Below are positions 49,774 to 60,946 of a DNA stretch of 64,000 bases, one piece after another. The notes below the pieces were generated by a model. The model saw only the letters and a program-made list of their open reading frames with translations. It ran no database searches and had not been told where the DNA came from. The position numbers were made by a program, and so were the translations under genes. Numbering within the stretch: the stretch's first letter is position 1; each line of letters starts with the position of its first letter. This DNA comes from Solwaraspora sp. WMMD792 (GTDB lineage: Bacteria > Actinomycetota > Actinomycetes > Mycobacteriales > Micromonosporaceae), in contig NZ_JARUBH010000009.1 in the NCBI RefSeq assembly GCF_029626105.1, forward strand, positions 930,001-994,000. Reading direction: 5' to 3'.

Positions 49774-50943
49774 ATGGACCTTCGCCTCTCCGCCGAACAG
49801 GCCGCGCTCCGCGAACTCGCCGCGCGGTTCGCCGACCGCGAGGTGGCGCCGTACGCCGCCGACTGGGACCGCCGGGAGGCGGTCGACCCGGCGATCGTCG
49901 GCAAGCTCGGCGAGGTCGGCTTCCTCGGCCTCACCATCGACGAGCCCTACGGCGGATCCGGCGGCGACCACCTGTCGTACTGCCTGGTCCTGGAGGAACT
50001 GGGTCGGGCGGACGCCGCCGTTCGTGGCATCGTCTCGGTCACCCTCGGCCTGGTCGCCAAGACCATCGCCAGCCACGGCAGCGACGAGCAGCGGACCCGG
50101 TGGTTGCCCCGGCTGTGCGCCGGAACGGCCCTGGGCTGTTTCGCGCTGACCGAACCGGACGTCGGCTCGGACGCCGCGTCGCTGACCACCCGGGCCGTGC
50201 GCGACGGCGACGACTGGTTGCTGACCGGCAGCAAGATGTTCATCAGCAACGGCACCACCGCCGACGTCGCCCTGGTGTTCGCCCGCAGCGGCGGGGCCGG
50301 CCCGCGGGGCATCACCGCCTATCTGGTCCCCACCGACGCCCCCGGCCTGCAGCGCCGCGAGATCCACGGCAAGCTCGGCCTGCGCGGACAGGCCACCGCC
50401 GAGCTCGCCCTCGACGGGGTCCGGGTGTCCGACGCCGACCGGCTCGGCCCGGTCGGCGGCGGCTTCCGGATCGCCCTCGCCGCCCTCACCAAGGGCCGGA
50501 TGTCGGTCGCCGCCGGCTGCGTCGGCCTCGCCCAGGCCTGCCTGGACACGGCGGTACGGCACGCGGGCCAGCGGACCCAGTTCGGCCGGCCGATCGCCGG
50601 ACACCAGCTGGTCCAACGGTTGCTCGCCGGGATCGCGGTCCGGACCGATGCCGCCCGGCTGCTGGTCTGGCGGGTCGCCGACCTGATCGACCGGGGCGAG
50701 CCGTTCGCCACCGAGGCGTCCATGGCCAAACTGTTCGCCAGCGAGGCGGCGGTCGACGCGGCCAACGACGCGATCCAGGTGCTCGGCGGGTACGGCTACA
50801 TCGACGAGTACCCGGTCGGCAGGTACCTGCGCGACGCCCGGGTCACCACCCTCTACGAGGGCACCAGCCAGATCCAGGAACTGCTCATCGGCCGCGCCCT
50901 CACCGGCGTGAACGCCTTCTCGCACCCACCGTCCACCAGCTGA
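49774..50943 (+). CDS. Acyl-CoA dehydrogenase
   Basis: 389 residues from MDLRLSAEQ; an ATG two codons upstream is an alternative. Classical short-chain-type ACAD: GFLGLTIDEPYGGSGGDHLS, seen as LTIDEPYGGSGGDHLSY, CFALTEPDVGSDAASLTTRA, MFISNGTTADVALVFARSG and RTQFGRPIAGHQLVQRLLA. The end is VLGGYGYIDEYPVGRYLRD, then TLYEGTSQIQELLIGRAL, in which the YEG glutamate is the expected catalytic base. First gene of a five-gene operon under the TetR operator. Confidence 0.92.
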   Translation: MDLRLSAEQAALRELAARFADREVAPYAADWDRREAVDPAIVGKLGEVGFLGLTIDEPYGGSGGDHLSYCLVLEELGRADAAVRGIVSVTLGLVAKTIASHGSDEQRTRWLPRLCAGTALGCFALTEPDVGSDAASLTTRAVRDGDDWLLTGSKMFISNGTTADVALVFARSGGAGPRGITAYLVPTDAPGLQRREIHGKLGLRGQATAELALDGVRVSDADRLGPVGGGFRIALAALTKGRMSVAAGCVGLAQACLDTAVRHAGQRTQFGRPIAGHQLVQRLLAGIAVRTDAARLLVWRVADLIDRGEPFATEASMAKLFASEAAVDAANDAIQVLGGYGYIDEYPVGRYLRDARVTTLYEGTSQIQELLIGRALTGVNAFSHPPSTS

Positions 50944-50956
50944 ACCAGGGAGCACC

Positions 50957-51715
50957 ATGTCCAGATTCACCGACCGTACCGCCGTGGTGACCGGCGCCGC
51001 CCAGGGCATCGGCGCGGCGACCGCGCGCCGGCTCGCCGGCGAAGGAGCCGCCGTGGCCGTCGTGGACCTCGCCGCCGACGGCGCCAGGACCGTCGCCGAC
51101 GAGATCACCGCAGCCGGTGGCCGGGCCGTCGCGATCGGCTGCGACGTCACCGACGCCGACGCGGTGGAGGCGATGACCGCGCAGGTCGTGGAGACCTTCG
51201 GCGGCCTGCACGTACTGGTCAACAACGCCGGGATCACCCGCGACAACCTGCTGTTCAAGATGCCGGTCGAGGAGTGGGACGCGGTGCTCGCCACCAACCT
51301 GACCAGCATGTTCCTGTGCTGCCAGGCGGCCCAGCGGCAGATGGTCACCGCCCGGTACGGCCGGATCGTCAACCTCAGCAGCCGGTCCGCGCTGGGCAAC
51401 CGGGGCCAGGCCAACTACGCAGCGGCCAAGGCCGGGGTACAGGGACTCACCGCCACCCTGGCGCTGGAACTCGGCCCGTTCGACATCGCGGTCAACGCGG
51501 TCGCGCCGGGGTACGTGGCGACCCCGATGACCGCGGCCACCGCGGTCCGCACCGGCAGCGACCCGGCCGCCCACCAGCAGCGGGCCGCCGAGCAGATCCC
51601 GTTGCGCCGGGTCGCCCAGCCGGCCGAGATCGCCTCGGTCATCGCCTTTCTGGCCAGCGACGACGCCTCGTACGTCACCGGGCAGACCCTCTACGTCAAC
51701 GGCGGCGCCCGCTAG
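50957..51715 (+). CDS. 3-oxoacyl-ACP/CoA reductase-like SDR (FabG type)
   Basis: 252 residues, 13 bases after the ACAD stop, with CAGGGAGC upstream. Cofactor loop TGAAQGIGAATA, VNNAGITRDNLLFKM (the FabG N-A-G-I-T-R-D-x-L motif), catalytic S in NLSSRSALG and YAAAKAGVQGLT. End YVTGQTLYVNGG. In this operon it most likely acts as a 3-hydroxyacyl-CoA dehydrogenase between the MaoC hydratase and a thiolase. Confidence 0.92.
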   Translation: MSRFTDRTAVVTGAAQGIGAATARRLAGEGAAVAVVDLAADGARTVADEITAAGGRAVAIGCDVTDADAVEAMTAQVVETFGGLHVLVNNAGITRDNLLFKMPVEEWDAVLATNLTSMFLCCQAAQRQMVTARYGRIVNLSSRSALGNRGQANYAAAKAGVQGLTATLALELGPFDIAVNAVAPGYVATPMTAATAVRTGSDPAAHQQRAAEQIPLRRVAQPAEIASVIAFLASDDASYVTGQTLYVNGGAR

Positions 51716-51739
51716 ACCCGGCGCAGCGAAGGAGCGGAC

Positions 51740-52912
51740 ATGGACTTCGGACTCTCCACTGAGGAACGGGCGATCCGGGACACGGCGCGGGACTTCATCA
51801 CCCGGGAGGTGGTGCCGCTGGAGTCGGAGCTGCTGCGCCGCGAGCGGGCGCACCAGCCCGGGCTGACCCGCGACGAGCTGCGCGAGCTGCAGCGCCGGGC
51901 CCGCACGTTCGGCTTCTGGGGCCTGGCCACCCCCGAGGAGTACGGCGGGATGGACCTGCCGGCCGTCATGCAGTCGCTGATCTGGACTGAGATCGGCCGG
52001 ACGGTGGTGCCGTTCCGGTTCGGCGGCGAGGCGGACAACATCCTGTTCCGGGCCGACCCCGACCAGCGGCGCGAGTACCTGCTCCCGACCATCGAGGGGG
52101 AGCGCGCCAGCTGTTTCGCGATCACCGAGCCGGGCGCCGGTTCCGACGCGGCGAACATCAGGTTCCGCGCCCGCCGCGACGGCGACGACTGGGTGCTCAA
52201 CGGGGAGAAGACCTTCATCACCGGGGGCAACGACGCGGACTTCGCCATCGTCGTCGCGGTGACCGATCCCGAACGCGACGTACGCGCCGGCGGGGCCACC
52301 GCGTTCCTGGTGGACCGGTCGATGGGGTGGCGCTCGGAGTTCATCCCCACGATGGGCGAGGGCGGCCCGGCGGCGTTGATCTTCGACGACGTACGGGTCC
52401 CGGGCCGCAACGTGCTCGGCGCGGTCGGCGAGGGGTTCCGGCTGGGCATGGAATGGATCGGCAAGGGGCGCTACACCATCCCCTCACACGCCGTAGGCAT
52501 CGCCGAACGGGCCCTGCGGATGGCGATCGACCACGCCACCACCCGGCACACCTTCGGCCGACCGATCGGGGACAACCAGGCGATCAGCTGGATGATCGCC
52601 GACTCGGAGACCGAGCTGGAGGCCGCCCGCTGGCTCATCCTGCGGGCCGCCTGGACCGTCGACGCGGGTCTCGACCCACGCCACGCCTCCTCCATGGCGA
52701 AGCTCTACGGCGCCGGGATGGTCAACCGCGTGGTGGACCGGGTGCTGCAGATCCACGGCGGCATGGGCTACACCCGTGAGCTGCCGATCGAGCGGTGGTA
52801 CCGGCTGGTCCGGCTCTACCGCATCTTCGAGGGCACCGACGAGATGCAACGGCTGATCATCGCCCGCGACCTGCTGCGCGGCTACACCATGTTGGGAGGG
52901 CATCTGGCATGA
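51740..52912 (+). CDS. Acyl-CoA dehydrogenase
   Basis: 390 residues. Second dehydrogenase of the operon. TPEEYGGMDLPAVMQSLIW in the N-terminal domain; CFAITEPGAGSDAANIRFRA and NGEKTFITGGNDADFAIVVA in the middle; HTFGRPIGDNQAISWMIAD, QIHGGMGYTRELPIERWYR and EGTDEMQRLIIARDLL at the end. The glutamate of FEGTDE fits the catalytic base. It resembles ACADs acting on branched or larger acyl-CoAs, though the substrate cannot be set by eye. Coupled by ATGA to the MaoC gene. Confidence 0.92.
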   Translation: MDFGLSTEERAIRDTARDFITREVVPLESELLRRERAHQPGLTRDELRELQRRARTFGFWGLATPEEYGGMDLPAVMQSLIWTEIGRTVVPFRFGGEADNILFRADPDQRREYLLPTIEGERASCFAITEPGAGSDAANIRFRARRDGDDWVLNGEKTFITGGNDADFAIVVAVTDPERDVRAGGATAFLVDRSMGWRSEFIPTMGEGGPAALIFDDVRVPGRNVLGAVGEGFRLGMEWIGKGRYTIPSHAVGIAERALRMAIDHATTRHTFGRPIGDNQAISWMIADSETELEAARWLILRAAWTVDAGLDPRHASSMAKLYGAGMVNRVVDRVLQIHGGMGYTRELPIERWYRLVRLYRIFEGTDEMQRLIIARDLLRGYTMLGGHLA

Positions 52913-53373
52913 GGACCTTCGCCACCACCGAGGAGCTGGCCGCGGCCGTGGGTGACTCGCTGGGCCCGGGGGACTGGTTCCCGGTCGACCAGACCCGGGT
53001 CGACGGGTTCGCCGACGCCACCGACGACCATCAGTGGATCCATCTCGACCCGCAACGGGCGGCCGACGGGCCGTACGGCGGCACGATCGCCCACGGCTTC
53101 CTCACCCTGTCGCTGATTCCGGCCCTGATGCGCCGGCTCTACCAGGTGGACGGAGTGCGGATGGCCGTCAACTACGGGCTCAACAAGGTCCGGTTCCCAG
53201 CTCCGGTCCGCACCGGTTCCGCCATCCGGGCCGAGGCCGTCATCGCCTCGGTCGACCCGGTGGACGGCGGCGTTCAGGTGGTCATGGCGGTGACCGTGAC
53301 CGCCGACACCGCAGGCAAACCGGTCTGCGTCGCCGAGACGGTGAGCCGGCTGCTGACCGGAGCGACCCGGTGA
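52909..53373 (+). CDS. MaoC-like (R)-specific enoyl-CoA hydratase
   Basis: 154 residues; hot-dog fold. The catalytic loop is FADATDDHQWIHLDPQRA, with the Asp and His of the hydratase-2 motif, followed by GGTIAHGFLTLSLIP, the helix start with the conserved T-I-A-H-G. YGLNKVRFPAPVRTGSAIRA completes the family pattern. It would hydrate the enoyl-CoA made by the dehydrogenases to an (R)-3-hydroxyacyl-CoA. Coupled by ATGA to the ACAD and by GTGA to the ligase, so all three are translated together. Confidence 0.92.
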   Translation: MRTFATTEELAAAVGDSLGPGDWFPVDQTRVDGFADATDDHQWIHLDPQRAADGPYGGTIAHGFLTLSLIPALMRRLYQVDGVRMAVNYGLNKVRFPAPVRTGSAIRAEAVIASVDPVDGGVQVVMAVTVTADTAGKPVCVAETVSRLLTGATR

Positions 53374-54938
53374 CCGCCCTGTCGCTGGCCGCCGTGCTGG
53401 CCGAGAGCGCGCGGCGGCACCCGGACACCGTCGCGGTGGTGGACGGGGCGTCCCGGATCACCTACGCCGAGCTGTGGCTGGAGGCCCGCTGCCACGCCGC
53501 CGCCCTGGCCGAGCTGGGCGTGCGACCCGGCGACCGGATCGCGCTGTTCGCCCCCAACGTGGCCGACTTCCCCCGCGTCTACTACGCGGCGTTGGCGGCC
53601 GGCACGGTGGTCGTGCCGGTGCACCTGCTGCTCACCCCGGACGAGGCCGGGTACGTGCTGCGCGACAGCGGCGTCACGTTGGTGGTCTGCCACACCGCGC
53701 TGCTGGCGCTCGGTGCCGCCGCGGCCACGCTCGCCGGGGTCGAGGTGGTGACGGTCGGACCGGCGGCGCCCGGGTCGGACCTGCGGCGGCTGGAGGATGT
53801 CGGGGACGGCCTGGCACCACTGCCCTCGTACCGGACCCGGTCCGCGGCGGACCCGGCGGTGGTCCTCTACACCAGTGGGACCACCGGTACCGCCAAGGGT
53901 GCCCTGCTCACCCATCTCAACCTGGTGATGAACGCGACGGTCAACGCCTTCGACGCCAACGAGGCCCGGGCCAGCGACGTCGTCCTCGGCTGCCTGCCGC
54001 TGTTCCACAGCTTCGGCCAGACCGTCGCGATGAACGGCACCTTCCGGGTCGGCGCGACCCTGGTGCTGCTGAGCCGGTTCAGTGGCCCGGCCGCGCTCGA
54101 CCTGATGGTCCGGGAACGGGTGGACGTCTTCCACGGCGTGCCGACGATGTACATCGCGTTGCTGGAGGCCGCCCGCAACCGGGAGGTGCTGCCGAGCCTG
54201 CGGCTGTGCATCAGCGGCGGGGCGGCACTGCCGACCACGGTCCTGGACCGCTTCAACACGGCGTTCCGGACGACCATCTACGAGGGGTACGGGCTTTCCG
54301 AGACCTCCCCGACCGCCACCACCAACCAGCCGTGGTCCGGCACCCGGGCGGGCAGCGTCGGGCACCCGGTCTGGGGGGTCGAGGTGGAGATCGCCCGCGC
54401 GGAGGTTGCGGACCGGATCGAACTGCTGGGCGTCGACGAGCTCGGTGAGATCGTGATCCGGGGACACAACGTCTTCGCCGGTTACCTCGGCCGTCCCGAA
54501 GCCACCGAGGAGGCGATCGTGGACGGCTGGTTCCGCAGCGGCGACCTCGGTCGCAAGGACGCCGACGGGTTCGTCTTCATCGTCGACCGGAAGAAGGAGA
54601 TCGTGATCCGGGGTGGCTTCAACGTCTATCCCCGGGAGGTCGAGGAGGTCCTGGCCCGACATCCGGCGGTCGGCCAGGTCGCGGTCGTCGGCGTACCCGA
54701 CGCCCGGCACGGCGAGGAGATCTGCGCGGTGGTCGTGCCGGACAGCACCGCCGGCCCGGTGCCGACCGAGGCCGAGCTGGTCGACTGGGCGCGTGGCCAC
54801 CTCGGCCGGCACAAGTATCCCCGGATCGTGCGGTACGTCGACTCGCTGCCGCTCGGACCCAGCCTCAAGGTGCGCAAACGCGAGCTGCGGGAGTCGATGC
54901 GCCAGGAGATGGCGGTCGACCGGGCGGACCAGGGCTGA
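53370..54938 (+). CDS. Acyl-CoA synthetase (AMP-forming fatty-acid-CoA ligase)
   Basis: 522 residues from GTG at 53370. ANL superfamily: P-loop VVLYTSGTTGTAKGALLTH (A3), PLFHSFGQT, GGAALPTTVLDRF, YEGYGLSETSPTATTN (A5), WFRSGDLGRKDADGFVFIVDRKKEIVIRGGFNVYPREVE, seen as SGDLGRKDADGFVFIVDRKK, and the catalytic lysine region LGPSLKVRKREL. Activates a carboxylic acid as the acyl-CoA using ATP. It supplies substrate for the dehydrogenases of its own operon, possibly from acids brought in by the LIV transporter or made by the ALDH. A 21-bp terminator follows. Confidence 0.94.
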   Translation: MTALSLAAVLAESARRHPDTVAVVDGASRITYAELWLEARCHAAALAELGVRPGDRIALFAPNVADFPRVYYAALAAGTVVVPVHLLLTPDEAGYVLRDSGVTLVVCHTALLALGAAAATLAGVEVVTVGPAAPGSDLRRLEDVGDGLAPLPSYRTRSAADPAVVLYTSGTTGTAKGALLTHLNLVMNATVNAFDANEARASDVVLGCLPLFHSFGQTVAMNGTFRVGATLVLLSRFSGPAALDLMVRERVDVFHGVPTMYIALLEAARNREVLPSLRLCISGGAALPTTVLDRFNTAFRTTIYEGYGLSETSPTATTNQPWSGTRAGSVGHPVWGVEVEIARAEVADRIELLGVDELGEIVIRGHNVFAGYLGRPEATEEAIVDGWFRSGDLGRKDADGFVFIVDRKKEIVIRGGFNVYPREVEEVLARHPAVGQVAVVGVPDARHGEEICAVVVPDSTAGPVPTEAELVDWARGHLGRHKYPRIVRYVDSLPLGPSLKVRKRELRESMRQEMAVDRADQG

Positions 54939-54982
54939 CCGGTACGGCGGTCCCGGTCGCCGACCGGGACCGCCGTACCGGT
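54938..54982. terminator. 21-bp perfect hairpin after the ligase gene
   Basis: Arms 54938-54958 and 54962-54982, loop GCC. The last base of the ligase stop codon is its first base. The convergent YggT-family gene ends at 54990, so it can serve both directions. It closes the catabolic region. Confidence 0.9.
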
Positions 54983-54989
54983 GGCCGGG

Positions 54990-55268
54990 TCAGGGCAGCA
55001 ACGCCCGGATCAGCGCGATGGCGACGAAGACGACGATGAAGGAGAGGTCGATGGCGGCGCCGCCGACGCGCAGCGGCGGCAGCACCCGTCGGACCGGGGC
55101 CAGCACCGGCTCGGTCACCGTGTGCAAAGCGGCGGTGGCGCGGGAGCGGAGCGAGTCACGCGGGCTCGGCCCGGCCAGCACGGTGCTCCAGTCGAGGATC
55201 GCGCGGGCGATGAGCAGCAACTGGAAGACCAGCAGTAGCAGACTCAGAAGTGCGAGCAGGGGACCCAT
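54990..55268 (-). CDS. YggT-family membrane protein
   Basis: 92 residues, two hydrophobic segments: LLALLSLLLLVFQLLLIARAILDW at the N-terminus, seen as LVFQLLLIARAILDW, and IDLSFIVVFVAIALIRALLP at the end. Between them lies EPVLAPVRRVLPPLRVGGAAIDLS, seen as TEPVLAPVRRVLPPLRVGG, which is the YggT signature. In most actinobacteria YggT lies in the ftsZ-sepF-divIVA cluster; here a copy stands alone. Role unclear, perhaps in osmotic or cell-division functions. Confidence 0.85.
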   Translation of the reverse strand: MGPLLALLSLLLLVFQLLLIARAILDWSTVLAGPSPRDSLRSRATAALHTVTEPVLAPVRRVLPPLRVGGAAIDLSFIVVFVAIALIRALLP

Positions 55269-55417
55269 CGGGGCAGACCTCCAGGACGACCGGTGAGCGT
55301 TCCACTATGCCTGGCGACCGTGTGTGGTCGCTGAGAATCGCCGGGGCGGACGAGGCGATCAACCGCGCTTGGCTGCCGGGCCATCCGGCACCGCCGGCAA
55401 ATGTCGTACCGGGGCGG

Positions 55418-55423
55418 TAGCTT
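55418..55423 (+). promoter_or_regulatory. -10 box TAGCTT of the YcaQ-like gene
   Basis: TAGCTT, eight bases before the ATG at 55432, without a ribosome site. Confidence 0.4.
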
Positions 55424-55431
55424 GCCTGGCG

Positions 55432-56679
55432 ATGCCCGCACCAGACAGTCTCTCGCTCGCCCAGGCCCGCCGGATCGCCCTGGCCGCTCAGGGCTTCGCC
55501 GATCCCGCGCCGACCGGGGTGCCGACCCGTCGGCACCTGCGCCGGGTGCTGGACCGGGTCGGTCTGATCCAGATCGACTCGGTCAACGTCCTGCAGCGCG
55601 CCCACTACCTGCCGCTGTACAGCCGGCTCGGTCCGTACCCGACCGACCTGCTGGACCGGGCCGCCGGTCACGCCCCCCGGGAGCTGTTCGAGTACTGGGG
55701 CCATGAGGCGTCGTTGATCCCGGTCGATCTGCAGCCGGCGCTGCGCTGGCGGATGGCCCGCGCCCGCGACGACGCCTGGGGCGGCATCCGACGCATCGCC
55801 GTCGAGCAGCCGGAGCTGGTCGACCGGGTGCTCGCCGAGGTTCGCGCGCGCGGCCCGGTGACCGCCGCGCAGCTCGAGCAGGACGCGACACGGCCGAGCG
55901 GCAACTGGGGGTGGAACTGGTCGGCGGTCAAGACCGCCCTGGAGTACCTGTTCTGGGCCGGTGAGATCAGCTCCGCCGGGCGGACCAGCACCTTCGCCCG
56001 CCGCTACGACGTGCCGGAGCGGGTGCTGCCGCCCCGGGTCGTCGCCGCGCCGACGCCGACCGAGGCGCAGGCGCACCGGCAGCTGGTCGAGATCGCCGCC
56101 CGTTGCCTCGGCGTGGCCGCCGAGCCGGAGCTGCGTGACTACTTCCGGCTGTCGGCGGCGGCGGTCCGGCCGGTCGTCGCCGACCTGGTCGCCGACGGCA
56201 TCCTGCGCCCGGTCCGGGTGCAGGGCTGGTCGCAGACCGCCTACCTGCACCACCAGACCCGGCTGCCGCGCTGGATCCGCGCCGCCACGCTGCTCAGCCC
56301 GTTCGACCCGGTGGTGTGGGAGCGGGCCCGCACCGAGCGGCTGTTCGGGCTGCGGTACCGGATCGAGATCTACGTACCTGCCGCGCAGCGGGTGCACGGC
56401 TACTACGTACTGCCGTTTCTCGAAGGCGACCGGCTGACCGCGCTGGTCGACCTCAAGGCGGACCGGGCCGCCGGGGTGCTGCGGGTGCCGGCCGCCTGGC
56501 CGGTGCCGGACGCCACCACCGATCCGGAGCGGACCGCGACCGCCCTGGCCGGCGAGCTGACCCGGCTGGCCGGCTGGCTCGGCCTGTCCGAGGTCGCGAC
56601 ACCGGCCGCCGGCGACCTGGCCGGCCCGCTGACCCGGGCGTTGCCCGCCGCCGGTACGCGCGGCGTGGTCGTTGGCTGA
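55432..56679 (+). CDS. YcaQ/AlkX-type winged-helix DNA glycosylase (HTH_42)
   Basis: 415 residues. HTH_42 proteins are DNA glycosylases; AlkZ/YcaQ unhook interstrand crosslinks. Here the catalytic Q-x-D is Q47-I-D49 in [18 protein letters not shown], as in YcaQ rather than the Q-x-Q of AlkZ. The tandem winged-helix body includes [40 protein letters not shown], seen as [20 protein letters not shown], and [21 protein letters not shown], seen as [18 protein letters not shown], near the end. A 32-base tandem duplication covers the stop codon. It may protect against alkylating agents. Confidence 0.88.
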   Translation: MPAPDSLSLAQARRIALAAQGFADPAPTGVPTRRHLRRVLDRVGLIQIDSVNVLQRAHYLPLYSRLGPYPTDLLDRAAGHAPRELFEYWGHEASLIPVDLQPALRWRMARARDDAWGGIRRIAVEQPELVDRVLAEVRARGPVTAAQLEQDATRPSGNWGWNWSAVKTALEYLFWAGEISSAGRTSTFARRYDVPERVLPPRVVAAPTPTEAQAHRQLVEIAARCLGVAAEPELRDYFRLSAAAVRPVVADLVADGILRPVRVQGWSQTAYLHHQTRLPRWIRAATLLSPFDPVVWERARTERLFGLRYRIEIYVPAAQRVHGYYVLPFLEGDRLTALVDLKADRAAGVLRVPAAWPVPDATTDPERTATALAGELTRLAGWLGLSEVATPAAGDLAGPLTRALPAAGTRGVVVG

Positions 56680-56711
56680 CCGGGCGGGTGCGCGGCGTGG
56701 TCGTTGGCTGA
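56658..56711. repeat. 22-base unit tandemly repeated (period 32) across the YcaQ stop codon
   Basis: Copies at 56658-56679 and 56690-56711, beginning GCGCGGCGTGGTCGTTGGCT, each including a TGA; the gene stops in the first copy. Confidence 0.85.
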
Positions 56712-56768
56712 GCCGGCGGGACCGGCCCGTGTACGGTGGGACGATCGGCATCGAGGGAGGCATGACGG

Positions 56769-57347
56769 ATGGCGGGTCCAGACGGCGTGGCGGTGCAACG
56801 GCCCGTCGGTGACGGTCCGGCACCGCCCGGCGACGCCGGTCCCTACCCGGACGATCACTCCCACTATCACCAGCAGTACGCGTACCAGCCGCAGGCCCAA
56901 CCGGACCGGTTCACCCGCCTGGTCAACCGGCTCTGGGCCCGATCGCCGCGCTGGCTGGCCCCGCTGGCGGTGCTCGGCTGTATCGGCGCGGCCGCCGGTT
57001 ACACGGTGATCACCGATCCGACGACCAGCAGCGCGGAGGCGGCGCCCAGTTGTCTGCTGAAGCTGACCACCGGACTGGACTGCCCAGGCTGCGGCGGGAC
57101 GCGGGCGGTCTGGTACCTGCTCAACGGTGATCTCGGCGCTGCCGCCCGGCACCACCTGCTGGTGGTCTTCGCCGTTCCGTTCCTGCTCTACGTCTACCTG
57201 GCCTGGGTCGGCCAGCAGCTGTTCCGCTGGCGGCTGCCGCAGCTGTCGCTCAGCCCGACGGCGGTCGGCTGGTCGCTGGGCGTCTGGCTGGCGTTCTCGG
57301 TGCTGCGCAACCTGCCGTGGGAGCCGTTCAGCTGGTTCTACGTCTGA
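56769..57347 (+). CDS. DUF2752 membrane protein
   Basis: 192 residues. A disordered N-terminus of about 50 residues rich in His, Tyr, Gln and Pro ([17 protein letters not shown]), then three membrane segments. The DUF2752 motif is complete: [24 protein letters not shown], seen as [20 protein letters not shown], with the C-P-x-C-G-x-T-R-A box near residue 107. A GAGGGAGG site precedes the start. Function unknown; the two cysteines suggest metal or redox chemistry at the membrane. It is the last accessory gene before thyX. Confidence 0.85.
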   Translation: MAGPDGVAVQRPVGDGPAPPGDAGPYPDDHSHYHQQYAYQPQAQPDRFTRLVNRLWARSPRWLAPLAVLGCIGAAAGYTVITDPTTSSAEAAPSCLLKLTTGLDCPGCGGTRAVWYLLNGDLGAAARHHLLVVFAVPFLLYVYLAWVGQQLFRWRLPQLSLSPTAVGWSLGVWLAFSVLRNLPWEPFSWFYV

Positions 57348-57416
57348 CCACCGCGGCCTGCCCAGCGGGCCGGCCCGAGCGGGAGGGCTGTGTTTGCCCG
57401 TGGTGCCGGCCGCAAC

Positions 57417-57429
57417 TAGAGTCCGAGAA
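57417..57429 (+). promoter_or_regulatory. Leaderless promoter of thyX (TAGAGT)
   Basis: TAGAGT at 57417-57422, seven bases before the ATG; no ribosome site. Confidence 0.5.
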
Positions 57430-58185
57430 ATGCCGGAAATCGTGTCGCCGCAGGTCACGCTGATCGCCTGGACCCAGTTCCAGCCGCCCGCCGACGTCGA
57501 CTGGTCGACCGACGCCGACGGTGGTCAGGCCTTGGCCGAGTTCGCTGGCCGGGCCTGCTACCAGTCGTGGCGCAAGCCCAACCCGGCGACCGCCACCAAC
57601 GCCGGCTACCTGCGGCACATCCTGGACAGCGGGCACCTGTCGGTGCTGGAGCACGGCAGTGTCACGTTCTACCTGACCGGGATCTCCCGGTCGCTGACCC
57701 ACGAGCTGATCCGGCACCGGCACTTCTCCTACTCCCAGCTGTCCCAGCGGTACGTGCCGGAGCGCGACGCGGCCATGGTCGAGCCGGCGGTGATCGCCGA
57801 GGATCCCGAGCTGCACCAGCAGTTCGTCGCCGCCGCCGAGGCGAGCGTGCGGGCCTACACCGAGCTGCTGGAGGGTCTGGAGAAGCGGTTCGTCGACGAA
57901 CCCAACCCGACGCTGCGCCGTAAGCAGGCCCGCCAGGCGGCCCGGGCGGTGCTGCCGAACGCCACCGAGACCCGGATCGTGGTCACCGGCAACTACCGCG
58001 CATGGCGGCACTTCATCGGGATGCGGGCCACCGAGCACGCCGACGTGGAGATCCGCGACCTGGCGGTGGAGTGCCTGCGGCAGTTGCAGCGGGTGGCGCC
58101 GAGCGTCTTCGCCGACTTCGAGATCAGCCGGTTGCCGGACGGCAGCGAGGTCGCCGCGAGCCCGTACACCCGGCAGGGGGAGTAG
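57430..58185 (+). CDS. thyX: FAD-dependent thymidylate synthase
   Basis: 251 residues. Makes dTMP from dUMP with methylene-tetrahydrofolate, FAD and NADPH. The ThyX motif [14 protein letters not shown] is at 95-108. [26 protein letters not shown], seen as [20 protein letters not shown], precedes it, and [26 protein letters not shown], seen as [19 protein letters not shown], carries the C-terminal nucleotide contacts. The start fits the leaderless -10 box; the open frame upstream is a shadow. It begins the conserved thyX-dapA-rnj block. Confidence 0.96.
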   Translation: MPEIVSPQVTLIAWTQFQPPADVDWSTDADGGQALAEFAGRACYQSWRKPNPATATNAGYLRHILDSGHLSVLEHGSVTFYLTGISRSLTHELIRHRHFSYSQLSQRYVPERDAAMVEPAVIAEDPELHQQFVAAAEASVRAYTELLEGLEKRFVDEPNPTLRRKQARQAARAVLPNATETRIVVTGNYRAWRHFIGMRATEHADVEIRDLAVECLRQLQRVAPSVFADFEISRLPDGSEVAASPYTRQGE

Positions 58186-58233
58186 GCCGCCGGCCCGCAC
58201 CACCAGCGCTGAGAACGCGATGCGGCCGTCCGA

Positions 58234-58245
58234 TAGGTTGTCCGT
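58234..58245 (+). promoter_or_regulatory. Leaderless promoter of dapA (TAGGTT)
   Basis: GATAGGTTGT with TAGGTT at 58234-58239, six bases before the ATG. Box, flanks and spacing equal those of dapB. Confidence 0.6.
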
Positions 58246-59165
58246 ATGACGCAGCACCACCTAGCCGGTCCCGGGGCGGGGACACCGACCCCGTTCGGGC
58301 GACTCCTGACCGCCATGGTCACCCCGATGAACGACGACGGCTCGCTCGACCTCGACGGCGCCGCCCGGCTGGCCAGCTACCTGGTCGACGAGCAGGCCAA
58401 CGACGCCCTGGTGATCAGCGGCACCACCGGCGAGTCGCCGACCACCACCGATGCCGAGAAGGAGCAACTGCTCCGGGTCGTCATCGACGCGGTCGGGGAC
58501 CGGGCCCGGGTGGTCGCCGGTGTCGGCACCAACGACACCCGGCACACGGTCGAGCTGGCGGTCGCCGCCGAGAAGGTCGGCGCGCACGGGCTGCTGGTGG
58601 TCGCGCCCTACTACAACAAGCCGCCGCAGGCCGGGGTGGTCCGGCACTTCACCGAGGTCACCGACGCGACCGGGCTGCCGATCATGGCGTACGACATCCC
58701 GCACCGCACCGGCATCGCGATGAGCAGTGAGACCCTGGCCCGGCTCGGCGAGCACGAGCGGATCGTCGCGGTCAAGGACGCCAAGGGTGACCTGGCCGCC
58801 ACCTCCTGGGTGACCGGCCGCACCGACCTGGCGTTCTACTGCGGCGACGACGCGCTCACCCTGCCGACGCTGGCGATCGGCGGCGTCGGGCTGGTCGGCA
58901 CCTCGACCCACCTGACCGGTGCGTTGACCAAGCAGATGATCGAGGCGTACGTCGCTGGCGAGCACGCCGCCGCGCTGGCCCTGCACCGCCGGTTGCTGCC
59001 GCTGTTCACCGGCATCTTCCGCAGCCCCGGCACGATCCTGGTCAAGGCGGCGCTCGGGGTGCTCGACCTGCCCGCCGGTCCGGTGCGCTCGCCGCTGGTC
59101 GAGGCCACCGACGCCGAGCTGGACCAGCTGCGGGCCGACTGCGCCGACGCCGGACTGGAGCTGCC

Positions 59166-59169
<4 letters not shown>
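58246..59169 (+). CDS. dapA: 4-hydroxy-tetrahydrodipicolinate synthase
   Basis: 307 residues. Condenses pyruvate with aspartate semialdehyde, first step of diaminopimelate synthesis. Pyruvate-binding GTTGESPTTTDAEKEQLL, seen as SGTTGESPTTTDAEKEQL, catalytic Tyr149 in MAYDIPHRTG, Schiff-base Lys177 in VAVKDAKGDL. Substrate region PYYNKPPQAGVVRHF is also seen. It overlaps rnj by GTGA. The promoter matches that of dapB, so the two enzymes of sequential steps may be co-regulated although 37.6 kb apart. Confidence 0.96.
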
Positions 59170-60854
<1,685 letters not shown>

Positions 60855-60912
60855 AGACGTCCTGAGGCCCGCCGGGGCTGACCGGGCGGCCGGTCGACGG
60901 GCATACTGGTCG

Positions 60913-60929
60913 GACAGTTACCCACTGTC
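60913..60929. promoter_or_regulatory. Inverted repeat GACAGT-N5-ACTGTC before the XRE gene
   Basis: Perfect six-base arms around TACCC, 18 bases upstream of the GTG of the XRE regulator and just after a possible -10 (TACTGG). It may be an autoregulatory site. Confidence 0.4.
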
Positions 60930-60946
60930 GTGACGAGAAGGCTGGC

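Noticed and set aside
20691-57429. Genomic island bounded by an integrase or att site
   Set aside because: No integrase, transposase, tRNA or flanking direct repeat was recognised at either edge.
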